Under the pieces are notes generated by a model that saw only the letters and a list, made by a program, of their open reading frames with translations, did not search any database and was not told the origin of the DNA. A program made the position numbers and the translations under genes. Shown here piece by piece: positions 37,601-44,394 of a DNA stretch of 64,000 nt. Origin of the DNA: Bacteroidaceae bacterium. Lineage in GTDB: Bacteria > Bacteroidota > Bacteroidia > Bacteroidales > Bacteroidaceae. Location: contig JAFROT010000032.1 in the NCBI GenBank assembly GCA_017429525.1, positions 38,841-102,840 on the forward strand. Reading direction: 5' to 3'. The stretch's first letter is position 1. Each line of letters opens with the position of its first letter.

Positions 37601-37682
37601 CCCATACGGACGTGAGCGTCAGCATCGAGAGCACGATGAAGACGGATAGCTGCCGGATGTATGTCGTCACTTTGTATATCAT
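28632..37682 (-). CDS. Giant 3016-residue secreted protein, TANFOR-like N-terminus
   Basis: One uninterrupted frame of 9 kb. Residues 1-28 are a signal peptide. Residues about 30-385 resemble the TANFOR-type N-terminal module: TVTITNNTAETQNIYIGLQL, an LPEGDYLVRLTAYKYD strand, then a PTILTP hinge. An acidic linker (about 388-418, rich in Glu/Asp) follows. The centre (about 430-2050) is a long series of beta-strand modules that look like a filament or large beta-barrel/solenoid, with a coiled-coil-like segment near 1353-1388 and a Glu/Lys/Ser linker near 1566-1590. A Thr/Ser-rich low-complexity zone spans about 2180-2340. The C-terminal 650 residues are Tyr/Asn-rich. No enzyme motif or T9SS tail is recognised. 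Probably a cell-surface structural or adhesive protein. Confidence 0.8.
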   Translation of the reverse strand: MIYKVTTYIRQLSVFIVLSMLTLTSVWAQDIDIMVTPKQQILPPQVGGYLESPDKFFTVTITNNTAETQNIYIGLQLEQLMPERELAVSTPAMRYPNTAIIVPPGQPKTLTLVEMRNLFNDLTLSQIYIRKGLYAETKNGIMGLLPEGDYLVRLTAYKYDLTLTDAYPISNPNSGTGAFKVCYSAQAPTILTPTYMVTGKALGTGRTQSSTVKTAEDALALTKGKTLTATTTTTPLSLSQKGTSLGAAIDRQSTFGSITASDLNDDFNVATLNINDPRIAWTRPTLACNQSLAIFSYALKIVEVGAGQSADYAMDTNPAFYETMSDLRTNMFTVPASVLKQFRPDALYAVQVTAHTGAQNAEGSLNYVLVNNDGKSTLKLFRVVSDVVQEETIMEEEVVDEESADEETTDKDGRSGSSMSSGGKDYDSDSLYVFKNPTITRPIFLEGTTRKVFVGEDIVPEWRKIWHMGGRGERQDTIKAEYTVQLFKANPRDPRSTIFQQKPIYTQDVKDKLKDSIEWKKLDGKVYKGDYLVMRIVPKVTNEKSIRFEDDSTNVMDFALTERLSDKLQCTPGEGVTTNLVQAETAPKKGDKVGIGAYDMIIEECQLDNEKKAFKGKGHVVWAPAGFDILVAVKFDSLAINSNNLVYAGKVITYPENEDKMQSTNSDVIDALFSDLGIDTWITDLGIPYADDIQQAVNTDGKEELKNLSQSLDLHTYYDYIKSARVIWDDLKKGSVRCHLPLQLPKDINPTPVDIQIATMTFTSTYAQMSIIGEAALPASNTYKNEILLFGAPRLCISPDELLPQDGALCLLDDFTFTDKDSGFELSFNKPSDVTDPVNGCYVSWMDGDFSELLVDIDMRIPKNLAKRVEKDKVIDESPVLNLKGRMNSFVDWTLEGTMHSFEAVDLPGWTFSPGQVSYDHHSKLAINGFEASLPKKYKLDKSVDGKPAFADASDWRGLWVHDMRVKFPKIIEAENKKDEGRVIGSLDNFFIDATGVSCDAKVIFENVKASTGGWSISIDDAYIHVVQSTFDRAGFEGQFTVPMLKSTKKNQDGKHEEAHIKYQAELSLQDQGAEADRHRVWLFKTSEQDDMSLDFWLAKATFDKDQTYFLVEAEEDEETRVELCLGGEIEINSSFTSEVNAKTSKIGLKIPGVAFANMRLANCERWQSKVDAKQAAQYKKWKDQAGKSGKEDGKTFYTMEKELVSSDGKIHFDLGRWSFASPQKKIGGFLFTLSDFGIDESGSQIGLRIGGDISMLNGKLSGGTTATVWAEADWDKKEVNYRGLEFKEAHIKSKGLGGIDISGTLEIDYGQDESGNREAKGFRAELDMKMPGDLFAFHAAGAYSEATKPADVLADEQRKWQASLDERIQSLTEQGKMDEVAELQANSQFNPDETYTWAFLEITVDLGQGVGVDPVKVKRVGGGFYFNCYKDLGSTIGKETAKPSYGMVGGMFDIGLVIGQEKAMNASGDLYVFYDMYKDRLSTLRIKADFHAICGKSDKGLINANVTILYKDDDKDHYFDADITVDAKADMTEELAQFTGLAEDVLKSASEAGLGEMGVQDDDENKNSNSSEGAESAKEKEEEAKAHLSAGVYININLRVTWKKDGQKLDDPKWHLYIGQPDEDKRCKITFIDFALGKRSDSFAMWATVYADAYLCFGNELPCDELPPIPSEIQEYLGGTDISGKPQALGAEAESERQNVVKTFSGFGGGPGNNGGFMFGAKAYGDFGINAGLVYARATLILGFDLMIKKLKEGTTCIGGREAGKNGWYGTGQVYALFKGEVGLDINLWIWKGKVPLIDVGLGALLKGGMPNPTWVYGKVKAHCKLLGGLVKFNHSVELKAGEVCVPEFGNPLDDIKLFDDAQPGTEDREESWNEKRAYGMNTEPRFTTSMDIDKHIRLVDKNVAYEHAGWDEDISIYNEQASRTYVFHLDPQMMLDIYDVSKEKNENAMPDTTEMVTYWTKDRSSYLLNTQLKRNKLYRMTLSGYCKEIRDGREVDPIFNDSLSDHKDEHRAWRDSMIVYFRTDNKLPSIGDDIAVLYLDYKEDAKQPTMAMRHSHEEETVNPSRKLMGRLQYYDEQARAWLPVDVTYYKVEEQGDPGRPYQPAQHIPNMTIIERGEPCGNGLHGLEQQVFDDTWKDRIHETIDKGEISAGTLSDAIDAKAGSKGDPLGVLDTGGGYEFTNTGTTTNPSNVFVHGTDDFGLTGSKGTIVTGSNTNIITAGNPIDATIIENVKVDASVKTNAVMQQAETTLRMTSLRGGPSPEMEHYYAPDTVATAARRTTLGTTTATTSASRLRVATDTLSTGVRGVSGLTGGTVTRTPVVESSTTTTTAADDLRVASAGSRTRLSTYNDEVEEMNLATLVAISKNPSITVTQGGDATAGQPVIGSKEDLMTAKISESVSKMPEIHFGKGVGNVGDYCIYCDGFNWVTARIDSFTDIPEQQAIPASADYVPPHWTYSSDPSKSDYQNMELETIQPKGTDYIFMRTVKSFDNLDPKKYYRFQLNYINFDGLNSFCDDFIEKYKNTVSQAQNPENTTVTAVVTDGTDAAPDQPSAEPAVDVDKYLNDYYEALNNELKGDTTSIRVREFAQQLAFDDFTETAFEILFRIDPNNDSFRQQAQKEISESGRPKLTMGTYSYGYNTTWGWYLDSWYGLQQEFKNMKKTTAPLSILKNISYKQSLPSLSQSIVSGKSYLKDPYLNLGYWATWAFVDGYSGVGYGFCNKSNAPYIYKGLDVNFDVTGLRSNDEYAPAAIRSHYEWTATSPTVSTGSEITKFSNEIKPSMYEQYEPGFKFVSGFSRGTLWPVEYLYGQDANFIVKAFYPRLQKVFNDFLSYTGANNPSKRFTAIANAKSWSSTYANSVISFNSNADHISGVDLSRRWNFSFSVPYYQIPLLALHYMQPGWYLMDGTYKSSKPSSALPSQQFSWPVSLPQWRFTADCAKAVMESVNATPTLKQLTDNVRSFNYYFFRQDAYHTEGHPASKALDVYNSSKNLIEYQVTPKFDDSNNYYSDSYYNY

Positions 37683-37719
37683 AGCGATTCTGTATTAGCG
37701 GAGTTCGTGGAAGGAGGCC

Positions 37720-39441
37720 CTACTTGCTTTCATTCTTCTCCTTTCGAGTGATTTTCAGAAGCGAGAAGGTGTAGGTATAGTTGAACCCGACACTCAGTTC
37801 GGTGAGGTCGTAGTTGTTATCGTCGGTCGTGAAGTTGACATCATTGTATTTGTTCAAGCCTGCTGAAAGTGAGAAGGCATGAAATTGCTTGAGGATGTAG
37901 CTCAAGGCTACGTCAGCGCCTACCGACATGGTGCGCTGCCGATGCTTGACATCGTTGTAGCAGAGCGATACGGTGGCTGATGCGTTGAGGTTCTTCTCTC
38001 GGAGGAACGAGCGGTCGGTACTCAGCGAGAGGATGTCGCTAATGTACTTTGTCTGATAACCTTCGGATTGTTGATGGTTGAGTGCTGCCTGGAAATTGGT
38101 CTCCCAAGGCTTGACCGTGATGACATAGTTGATGCCACCTGCTATCGTGCGGACATCGCTCTCGTGGGTGGCAAAGTGGTTGAGGTCCTTGTTCTGGGCA
38201 AAACTGGCTGACAGGCCGACTGCATGCGCAAAGTTGTCGCTTTCAGCAGAGAACGAGGGCGAGAAATAAAAGCTGTCCATAGCTCTGCGCACCTGAATGG
38301 TATCGTTGACGCGTGCTGTGCCGTCGCCCTGGGTCTGAAGGTAGCCGTTGTAACCCGCCGACAGGCTGACATGCTGACCAAGGGGCAGGCTCACGTTGGC
38401 GGCATAGACAAAACCCTTGGTCGTATAGAGTTGGCGCTTCGAGAGATTGTCAGCCTGCCCCGAGAACGAGCCTGAGATGGATAAACGGCGGAAGAGGGTA
38501 GTGGCTGCTGTCACGCCGAGTGCATGATAGTTATTGCTCATATAATAGGCGCCCAAGGAGGTATAATCGGGCTGAATCATTCGGTAGAAAACAGATGTAT
38601 GCAAGAACGGGAGCATCACGTTCATGCTTGCATCGCCAGCAAAACGCAGGTTGGAACTGTACTTGGCATCGAAGATCTTATCGAAGCGTTCGTACTTGGT
38701 ATCTGGGATGTGGTCGCTCTCGCGGTCGGCCGTGAAGGCTGAAGTGGCAATATTGGCGTTGAACGAAAGCCATTTCAAGGGAGTGACGCCCCCCTTGAGG
38801 CCTACTACAAGATTTTCCTGAGGACGAATCAAAGATTGCCATCCCTCGTCGATAGAATTGGGACGATCGTAGGCACGCAAAAGATAGAGGTCCACGAAAT
38901 TGCCGCCACGTCCATAGCCTGCATGGAACCCCCAACCCATTCGTTTGTACTGCGGCGTGCGGGCATGAGGGTCGGTGGGATCGTCGTTGATAGCATTACG
39001 TAACTGACCGTAGAAACCGCCGAAGCGCATGTTTTTATCCTTGTACTCAAGGCCGATGCCATTGAACGACATGTTCATCACATAAGAACTGAAAGCCATG
39101 TTGCTGCGACCGAAGTGACCTGTCCAGTTCTTGTATGTAGGGCTGATGTTGAAAGAGAGGTGGGGGTAGTTGAACGACGTGTTATCGTTTGTATAATAGA
39201 ACGAGAAAGGAAGGGACATCCCGTAGACCGAGATGTTTAAGTTTGCAAATAGCATGTTACTCAATGGCGAGCGATAGCCATTGCCTACTGAGGAATGGTA
39301 GTAGGTGTTGCGAGTACCGATGGCACCCGAGATGATGAGGGGGTCGCTCTTGGCTATTTGCGAGATGTCTTGTGCCGACAGCGGGACTGCCAACAGGAAA
39401 GACATCAGTACGGAGGCCACTTTATTTCGCATCATAAGCAT
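37720..39441 (-). CDS. Outer-membrane beta-barrel protein, first gene of giant operon
   Basis: 573 residues with a signal peptide (about 1-23, cleavage after SAQ). The mature protein is a run of amphipathic strands with alternating aromatic and small residues (LYTTKGFVYAANVSLPLGQH, YNYLQTQGDG-like turns, SVGFNYTYTF near the C-terminus), typical of a 16- to 20-stranded outer-membrane barrel. The C-terminus ends in KITRKEKNESK rather than an aromatic residue. It is 37 nt upstream of the giant gene, so it may serve as the giant's secretion or anchoring pore, comparable in role (not demonstrated homology) to SprF/PorP partners of gliding adhesins. Preceded by a structured inverted-repeat element. 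Confidence 0.78.
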   Translation of the reverse strand: MLMMRNKVASVLMSFLLAVPLSAQDISQIAKSDPLIISGAIGTRNTYYHSSVGNGYRSPLSNMLFANLNISVYGMSLPFSFYYTNDNTSFNYPHLSFNISPTYKNWTGHFGRSNMAFSSYVMNMSFNGIGLEYKDKNMRFGGFYGQLRNAINDDPTDPHARTPQYKRMGWGFHAGYGRGGNFVDLYLLRAYDRPNSIDEGWQSLIRPQENLVVGLKGGVTPLKWLSFNANIATSAFTADRESDHIPDTKYERFDKIFDAKYSSNLRFAGDASMNVMLPFLHTSVFYRMIQPDYTSLGAYYMSNNYHALGVTAATTLFRRLSISGSFSGQADNLSKRQLYTTKGFVYAANVSLPLGQHVSLSAGYNGYLQTQGDGTARVNDTIQVRRAMDSFYFSPSFSAESDNFAHAVGLSASFAQNKDLNHFATHESDVRTIAGGINYVITVKPWETNFQAALNHQQSEGYQTKYISDILSLSTDRSFLREKNLNASATVSLCYNDVKHRQRTMSVGADVALSYILKQFHAFSLSAGLNKYNDVNFTTDDNNYDLTELSVGFNYTYTFSLLKITRKEKNESK

Positions 39442-39480
39442 TCCTCTTAGGTAAAGTTGATGATTGACTTCAGGAAAGAA

Positions 39481-39612
39481 ACGCGCGTGAGAGGGAAGTC
39501 TCTGTCACGTCGCTGCAGAGGAGTAGGGGAGGAACTTTAGAGCTTATGGTCCTTGCGCATAGCACGCAAATCTGCTAAGAACCTTGAACCACCTGCGCCC
39601 TCTCACGCGCGT
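39481..39612 (-). promoter_or_regulatory. Branched inverted-repeat leader element
   Basis: ACGCGCGTGAGAGGG (39481-39495) is exactly inverted at 39598-39612. Inside are two further hairpins, CTCTG/CAGAG (39500-39520) and TTGCG/CGCAA (39553-39569). It ends 40 nt before the start codon of the outer-membrane barrel gene, so it would lie in the leader of the giant operon. Whether it is RNA structure or a DNA element is unknown. No clear -7 box was found here. Confidence 0.4.
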
Positions 39613-39623
39613 GTATAAAGTAT

Positions 39624-39657
39624 AAGGTGTCACGTGCAGATATGTACGCGACACCTT
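39624..39657 (-). terminator. Hairpin after 770-residue protein gene
   Basis: AAGGTGTC pairs with GACACCTT, 13 nt past the stop codon at 39670. The following T-rich tract on the minus strand is weak (ATACTTTAT). Confidence 0.55.
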
Positions 39658-39669
39658 GAGAACAGCCGA

Positions 39670-41982
39670 TTAACGGAGCACCTTGCGGCCACCGACGATG
39701 TTGATGCCCTTCTGCATCTTGTCAAGGCGCTGACCAGCAAGGTTGTAGATAGCATCGCCGTCCTGAGCGCTCTTCACGCTGCTGATGCCTGTGACGACAG
39801 GACTGGACAGGCGGATAGGAGCGCGCAGCGTACCAGCCTTGGCGCTGTAGGTGACAGCCTCGTTGACTTCGAAGAACTCACCCGTGAACGTGTTGTAGAG
39901 GCGGAACGTGACCTTCTCGCCGCTCTTACCTGCTACGCTGATGAACATGAGGTCGTCCTTGGCCAACGAACCCTTGCCACGGCACTCATCGCCTACGAAA
40001 GCACCAATTGTGTACTGCTCTGGGTTGAGAAGCCCTTCGACGCGGGCAATGATGGGCATATTGTCGGCAAAGCGTGTGGCATCAAAATGCCATACCTCAG
40101 CCACGCCATTCTGTCCCTTCACATTACCGCCTGGTTGCGCGTTATTGCCCGAAGCATAGCATGAGGGGATGCCACCGAAGGAGAGGTCTACGCGGCCACC
40201 ATTGTCGTTGGCACAGAAGTAGATGTAACCCTTTCCGGCTTCGAACTTGAAGCCATTGACATGCACCCAAGCGGCACCATCGTAGGTGGCAAAGCCATCC
40301 TTACCAATGATCATGTCGCCCTCGTTGGCAGTACCGATGTTGGGCATCTCCTCGAGAGTGAGGTCGTACTCATAAGGATAGGTGAACCAGTTGTAGCCTC
40401 TCACGACAGAGAACGGACTGGGATATTCATTAACCTCCACCTTCTTCCCTTCGAAGAGCAACGAACCGGCATTCTTGTTCTTCATCTTGTACATGCCCTC
40501 TGTTGAATTTAGTTCCTCAATCTCGCCGAAGACGCCGAGCGTAGGATCATTATAGAGAAGGGCTTCCTGCGAGCGAATCTCGATCACGTCGTTCTGCACC
40601 CAACGCACGTAGGCTCCGTCGTTTGCAATGAGGTAGTTGGTTTCGCTGCCCAAGGCATAAACTGAGATCCAGTTCCAGCCTGCAGCGTAAGGAATCTCAG
40701 GTGAGACAAGGACGTAGACGTAGTTCTGCTGGTTGGGATGCTTGACGAGTTCGCCATCATAATAGATTTCAAATCCATAGTAGCCTACGTACTTGCCGTG
40801 AATCTCCCATGTGAGGCCATCACCGCTGGGATTGACAAAGTACATGGGACTATCACTGTTGAAGACTTCGCTATCGCATACCAATTCAACCTTCGACGGG
40901 TCGAAGTCATCGCCTGCGACGGTGAGCTTGAACTCGGCCGGCGTGATGGGGCTACAGGTCAATTCGCTAACATCCCATGTAAGACTCACAGGAGTCTTGA
41001 CGTTGATGGTCAGCATCGTGTAAACCTCGGGATTGCTGATGGAATAGATCTTGACTTGGTGCGTGCCTGGTTCCTTGATGGCATCGTGCGATGCGTACAT
41101 CCATTCTACTTCCTCTGGAACGATTTCCCAGTTCCATGCCTTGTTGGAAGCATTCTCGGGACCTACGACCACATTGAGGTCCTTAATAATCGGGTTCAAG
41201 GCATCACCAACGTAGGCCGTAACCTCGGTGGGATTGATGATGATGGATTCAACAGGAATAGTGGCAGCCTTAACAATAACATGGGTGTTATCGCTTGCGG
41301 TGAAGACAACACTGCTGTCAGGCTTCAACTCGCCTTCGATATTAAGGCCGAGATAAACGCCGTTATCACCTGTCTCCTGCTTGGCGGTGAGGACATTGTT
41401 CTCGTCGACCACGATGAAGGCTTCACTATTTCCATAGTCCCAAGTATACTTCAGTGGAGTCTCAAGCGTGCTAGTGGGCGTTGCTTGTTCCTCTGCATAG
41501 ACGATTTTGATGTCGTCGGCCAGATCGTAGGTGGCAGGTAATACAGCCTCTACCGTAATGGGCTTTGTGAGTTCAATTCCAACGACTGGATTCAGGGTCA
41601 GCTCGATAGGTACGGAGTGGGTCTCAGTCTCGCCGTCGAACACTTCCGTGTAAGTGAAGCTGTACTCGAGGCTGCCGAACATGACGCGGAATTCAATCGG
41701 TGCACCATTCTCCGTCTCGAGGTCACCCCAAACACGAAGACGGAAGAATCCCAGATTGTTGGTACTGGTTGCCTCAGCTCGACATTCGCCATTGATGAAA
41801 GCTGCAACCTGCTGGACGACTGGAGCAAAAGTCCAACTGCCAAGGACATTGACCTTCACGTATAGTGGCGTCGAGTTGGGGAACTCGGTCGGATCTGGTG
41901 CTTGCCACGAAGGATGTCTCGCTTCAGCCCAACCTGTGACAGCCGTTAACAGCAAGCACAGAACCAGTAATACTTTTTTCAT
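39670..41982 (-). CDS. Secreted surface protein with sorting-type C-terminal tail
   Basis: 770 residues with a signal peptide (about 1-19). The module containing AFINGECR (about 41-135) recurs near the C-terminus as AFVGDECRGKG (about 655-740); both are followed by strands of the GxxxxFRLYN type. Between them are Big_2-like Ig domains (VESIIINPTEVTAYVGD) and a WNWISVYAL-type domain. The last 26 residues (IYNLAGQRLDKM, then GINIVGGRKVLR) match the C-terminal tail of Prevotella surface proteins exported by the type IX system. No enzymatic motif. It lies just upstream of the giant operon but is separated from it by a hairpin and the inverted-repeat element. Confidence 0.82.
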   Translation of the reverse strand: MKKVLLVLCLLLTAVTGWAEARHPSWQAPDPTEFPNSTPLYVKVNVLGSWTFAPVVQQVAAFINGECRAEATSTNNLGFFRLRVWGDLETENGAPIEFRVMFGSLEYSFTYTEVFDGETETHSVPIELTLNPVVGIELTKPITVEAVLPATYDLADDIKIVYAEEQATPTSTLETPLKYTWDYGNSEAFIVVDENNVLTAKQETGDNGVYLGLNIEGELKPDSSVVFTASDNTHVIVKAATIPVESIIINPTEVTAYVGDALNPIIKDLNVVVGPENASNKAWNWEIVPEEVEWMYASHDAIKEPGTHQVKIYSISNPEVYTMLTINVKTPVSLTWDVSELTCSPITPAEFKLTVAGDDFDPSKVELVCDSEVFNSDSPMYFVNPSGDGLTWEIHGKYVGYYGFEIYYDGELVKHPNQQNYVYVLVSPEIPYAAGWNWISVYALGSETNYLIANDGAYVRWVQNDVIEIRSQEALLYNDPTLGVFGEIEELNSTEGMYKMKNKNAGSLLFEGKKVEVNEYPSPFSVVRGYNWFTYPYEYDLTLEEMPNIGTANEGDMIIGKDGFATYDGAAWVHVNGFKFEAGKGYIYFCANDNGGRVDLSFGGIPSCYASGNNAQPGGNVKGQNGVAEVWHFDATRFADNMPIIARVEGLLNPEQYTIGAFVGDECRGKGSLAKDDLMFISVAGKSGEKVTFRLYNTFTGEFFEVNEAVTYSAKAGTLRAPIRLSSPVVTGISSVKSAQDGDAIYNLAGQRLDKMQKGINIVGGRKVLR

Positions 41983-42176
41983 AGGCTTGAAAATTAAATG
42001 GTTATCAAATAGAGAATTAATGAATATATGTTACGAATGACTAATAAAAAACCGCAAAATCTTAATTTCTGTTGCAAATAAAGTAATTTTCCACCACATA
42101 TAATGACATTTAGTTACTCAATTTACAGTTAAAAAAACTAAAATAGTCATTTCTCTATTTTAATTTCCATAAAGAT
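41983..42176. other. AT-rich gap, no gene seen
   Basis: Upstream of the 770-residue protein gene and before array B. AT-rich, without open reading frames or clean promoter boxes. A one-mismatch -7 candidate on the minus strand (TTTATTTG) lies near 42075-42082. Confidence 0.6.
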
Positions 42177-42418
42177 GACAAATCAACTTGATTTTTTCGA
42201 CTATTCAACTTTACTCAGTTGACTATTCGACTTGCAATAGTTGATTATTCGACTTGATTCAGTTGACTATTCATCTTGCAATAGTTGACTATTCGACTTG
42301 CAATAGTTGATTATTCGACTTGATTCTGTTGACTATTCAACTTGCAATAGTTGACTATTCGACTTGATTCTGTTGACTATTCAACTTGAAGCAGTTGATT
42401 ATTCGAATCAGGAATGTA
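42177..42418. repeat. 22-bp-period intergenic array B (11 units)
   Basis: Units start at 42199 and every 22 bp to 42397, with a degenerate unit at 42177. The core GACTATTCGACTTG is nearly constant. Two tail types alternate, CAATAG and ATTC(A/T)G, giving a partial 44-bp super-period. In CAATAG units, ACTATT pairs with AATAGT, so single units can form hairpins. It ends 12 nt from the stop codon of the minus-strand lytic transglycosylase gene. It matches the last units of array A. Confidence 0.9.
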
Positions 42419-42430
42419 AAAAGAAAAAAT

Positions 42431-43723
42431 TTATTTGCCCCAAAAGGCAGAGTCGGTCATGAACTCTTCGCGAGAACGAATACGTGAAGAGGAGGACTTG
42501 CCTTTTGAAGAACTTCCTATAGAGGGTGCCAGTGAACTATGGTGCGCTGGAGCTGAACCGCGATAAGAGGCCCATCGAGATTGAATCTGACGAACGTAGC
42601 CTGAAGTCTCGCTGCCTCGCAGATAGCCGAACTTGACAACGGGATCACGGTAATACTGAGGCTGCGAGAGGCGAAGAATGAAGGGATCGACGTCGGCCCA
42701 TCGCTGAGGATTGCGGCCATTCTTGCGAGCAAGGGACATCGCATCACGGACATGCCCCGTTCCGCCGTTGTATGCAGCCAGCACAAAGTTGATGCGCTCG
42801 GAGCGGTTTGGAATGTCAGAAAACACTTCGCTGAGATGACGCAGATAACGGCAGGCAGCTTCAATATTGAGCTCAGGGTCAAAGACATCTGAACGCGTGA
42901 GGCCCAGTCGTGAGGCCGTTCCAGGCATGATCTGCATCAGTCCCTGAGCACCGGCCCACGAAATGGCTCTTGGGTCGAAAGCCGATTCCTGATAGCATTG
43001 AGCAGCGATGAGTCGCCAATCCCAACCTACGATGGCAGAATGACGAATGAAGAGGGCATCGTAGTTGCTGATCACGCCCTTCTGGCGCGAGAGCATGGGC
43101 GGCCGAGAGGGTCGGGTAGAGGTCTTGCGCGGACGTGTACGCATCTGCTCAAGAGCTTGGAACTGGGCACGGGTGTCATCCGTCCACCACGCCGCGGCGG
43201 ACTCTGCCAAAGCGGGCGAACTGCTACGCACGAGCCACTCTTTGTGGATGCTGACGAACTTATGCCGACTGTTGCCGCCTGATAATGAATCAGCGGGCAA
43301 GGGATAAGCTATCATATCGGCCTCACCAACTGAAAGCTTGCGCAGCAGTTCAGCAGTATCATTGGCTATCTCCATGCGCAGGCGTGCACCAATGGAGCGC
43401 GCATAGGCTTCGGCAATCGAGAATTGAAGACCAAACCCTTGGCCACGATACTCGTAATAAGTGTCTGGACCCGAAAGGGTAACAGCGATTAGCTCACCGG
43501 CCACTTGAATGTCGGCCAAGTCATAGTCATCGAGTTCCGTGACATCACCACCTTGGCCAAACATGACGGAGGGCATCTCTTTCTTTTCGCCCTTACATGC
43601 ACTAAGGACGAGCATGACAAAAAACAAAAGAGTGACAAGTGAACGCCGATGGCCTCCTCCAAGACGTTTCACAGGTCCTAAAGGAAAAACAAATGATTCA
43701 CTTATCACTCTTTCGCTGCTCAC
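42431..43723 (-). CDS. MltF-like lytic transglycosylase lipoprotein
   Basis: Membrane-anchored murein hydrolase with the MltF layout. The N-terminal region ends in a lipobox (MLVLSAC, Cys near 43). A solute-binding (SBP_bac_3-like) regulatory domain (about 70-185) includes VGEADMIAYPL. The SLT domain (about 225-340) has IAAQCYQESAFDP, whose Glu is the catalytic acid, then GAQGLMQIMPGTA and FVLAAYNGGTGH. The C-terminus is Ser/Arg/Lys-rich and ends in DSAFWGK. The N-terminal extension before the hydrophobic segment is longer than usual, so translation might start later, but no better start is evident. It begins 11 nt after udk. Confidence 0.9.
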   Translation of the reverse strand: MSSERVISESFVFPLGPVKRLGGGHRRSLVTLLFFVMLVLSACKGEKKEMPSVMFGQGGDVTELDDYDLADIQVAGELIAVTLSGPDTYYEYRGQGFGLQFSIAEAYARSIGARLRMEIANDTAELLRKLSVGEADMIAYPLPADSLSGGNSRHKFVSIHKEWLVRSSSPALAESAAAWWTDDTRAQFQALEQMRTRPRKTSTRPSRPPMLSRQKGVISNYDALFIRHSAIVGWDWRLIAAQCYQESAFDPRAISWAGAQGLMQIMPGTASRLGLTRSDVFDPELNIEAACRYLRHLSEVFSDIPNRSERINFVLAAYNGGTGHVRDAMSLARKNGRNPQRWADVDPFILRLSQPQYYRDPVVKFGYLRGSETSGYVRQIQSRWASYRGSAPAHHSSLAPSIGSSSKGKSSSSRIRSREEFMTDSAFWGK

Positions 43724-43734
43724 AGGTCAACGAC

Positions 43735-44346
43735 TCACGGTTTCAGACGGTGGATAATGTAGGTACGCATGATATCGATAGCCTTCTGGTTGGCACCTCC
43801 TTGCGGAATGATGAGGTCGGCATAGCGTTTCGTGGGTTCAATGAACTCGAGATGCATGGGCTTGAGGACATCGATATAGCGGTCCATGACCATTTGAGCG
43901 GTGCGTCCGCGTTCAGCCATATCTCGACTGATGACTCTAATCAAGCGGTCATCAGGGTCGGCGTCAACAAAGATTTTCAGGTCCATCAGGTCACGCAACT
44001 CCTTGCGGCAGAGGGCCATGATACCTTCGATGATGATGACCTCACAAGGCTCAATATGCACGGTCTCAGGCAATCGATTGCTTTCGATATAGGAATATGT
44101 CGGCTGTTCGATGGCATGCCCTGCACGCAACTCGTTGATTTGATGGATAAGCAGCTTCCAATCGAAGGCATTCGGATGGTCGAAGTTGATCTTACGGCGC
44201 TCTTCCATCGGGATTCCCGTATTGTCATTATAATAGGAATCTTGCGGAATGACTGCCACCTGCGAGCCTGGAAGTGATTCTACAATCTTGCGAACAACGG
44301 TGGTCTTGCCCGAACCTGTTCCGCCAGCGATACCAATAATGTACAT
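43735..44346 (-). CDS. udk: Uridine kinase
   Basis: Phosphorylates uridine and cytidine with ATP or GTP in the pyrimidine salvage pathway, in the cytoplasm. P-loop GGTGSGKT at residues 8-15; PQDSYYNDN and INFDHPNAFDW are substrate-loop motifs; EVIIIEGIMAL is the Walker B region; DDRLIRVISRDMAERGR is the lid. Length (203 residues) is normal. It is 48 nt downstream of the metalloprotease-like gene and 11 nt upstream of the lytic transglycosylase, so at least udk and the latter are co-transcribed. Confidence 0.95.
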   Translation of the reverse strand: MYIIGIAGGTGSGKTTVVRKIVESLPGSQVAVIPQDSYYNDNTGIPMEERRKINFDHPNAFDWKLLIHQINELRAGHAIEQPTYSYIESNRLPETVHIEPCEVIIIEGIMALCRKELRDLMDLKIFVDADPDDRLIRVISRDMAERGRTAQMVMDRYIDVLKPMHLEFIEPTKRYADLIIPQGGANQKAIDIMRTYIIHRLKP

Positions 44347-44394
44347 AGGTCGAATATTTGAATAAAGAATGGGAGTGACTTTCAGAACTGTTTA

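Noticed and set aside
42177-42418. CRISPR array
   Set aside because: Units are 22 bp end to end, with no unique spacers of 25-40 bp, and no cas genes are present in the window.
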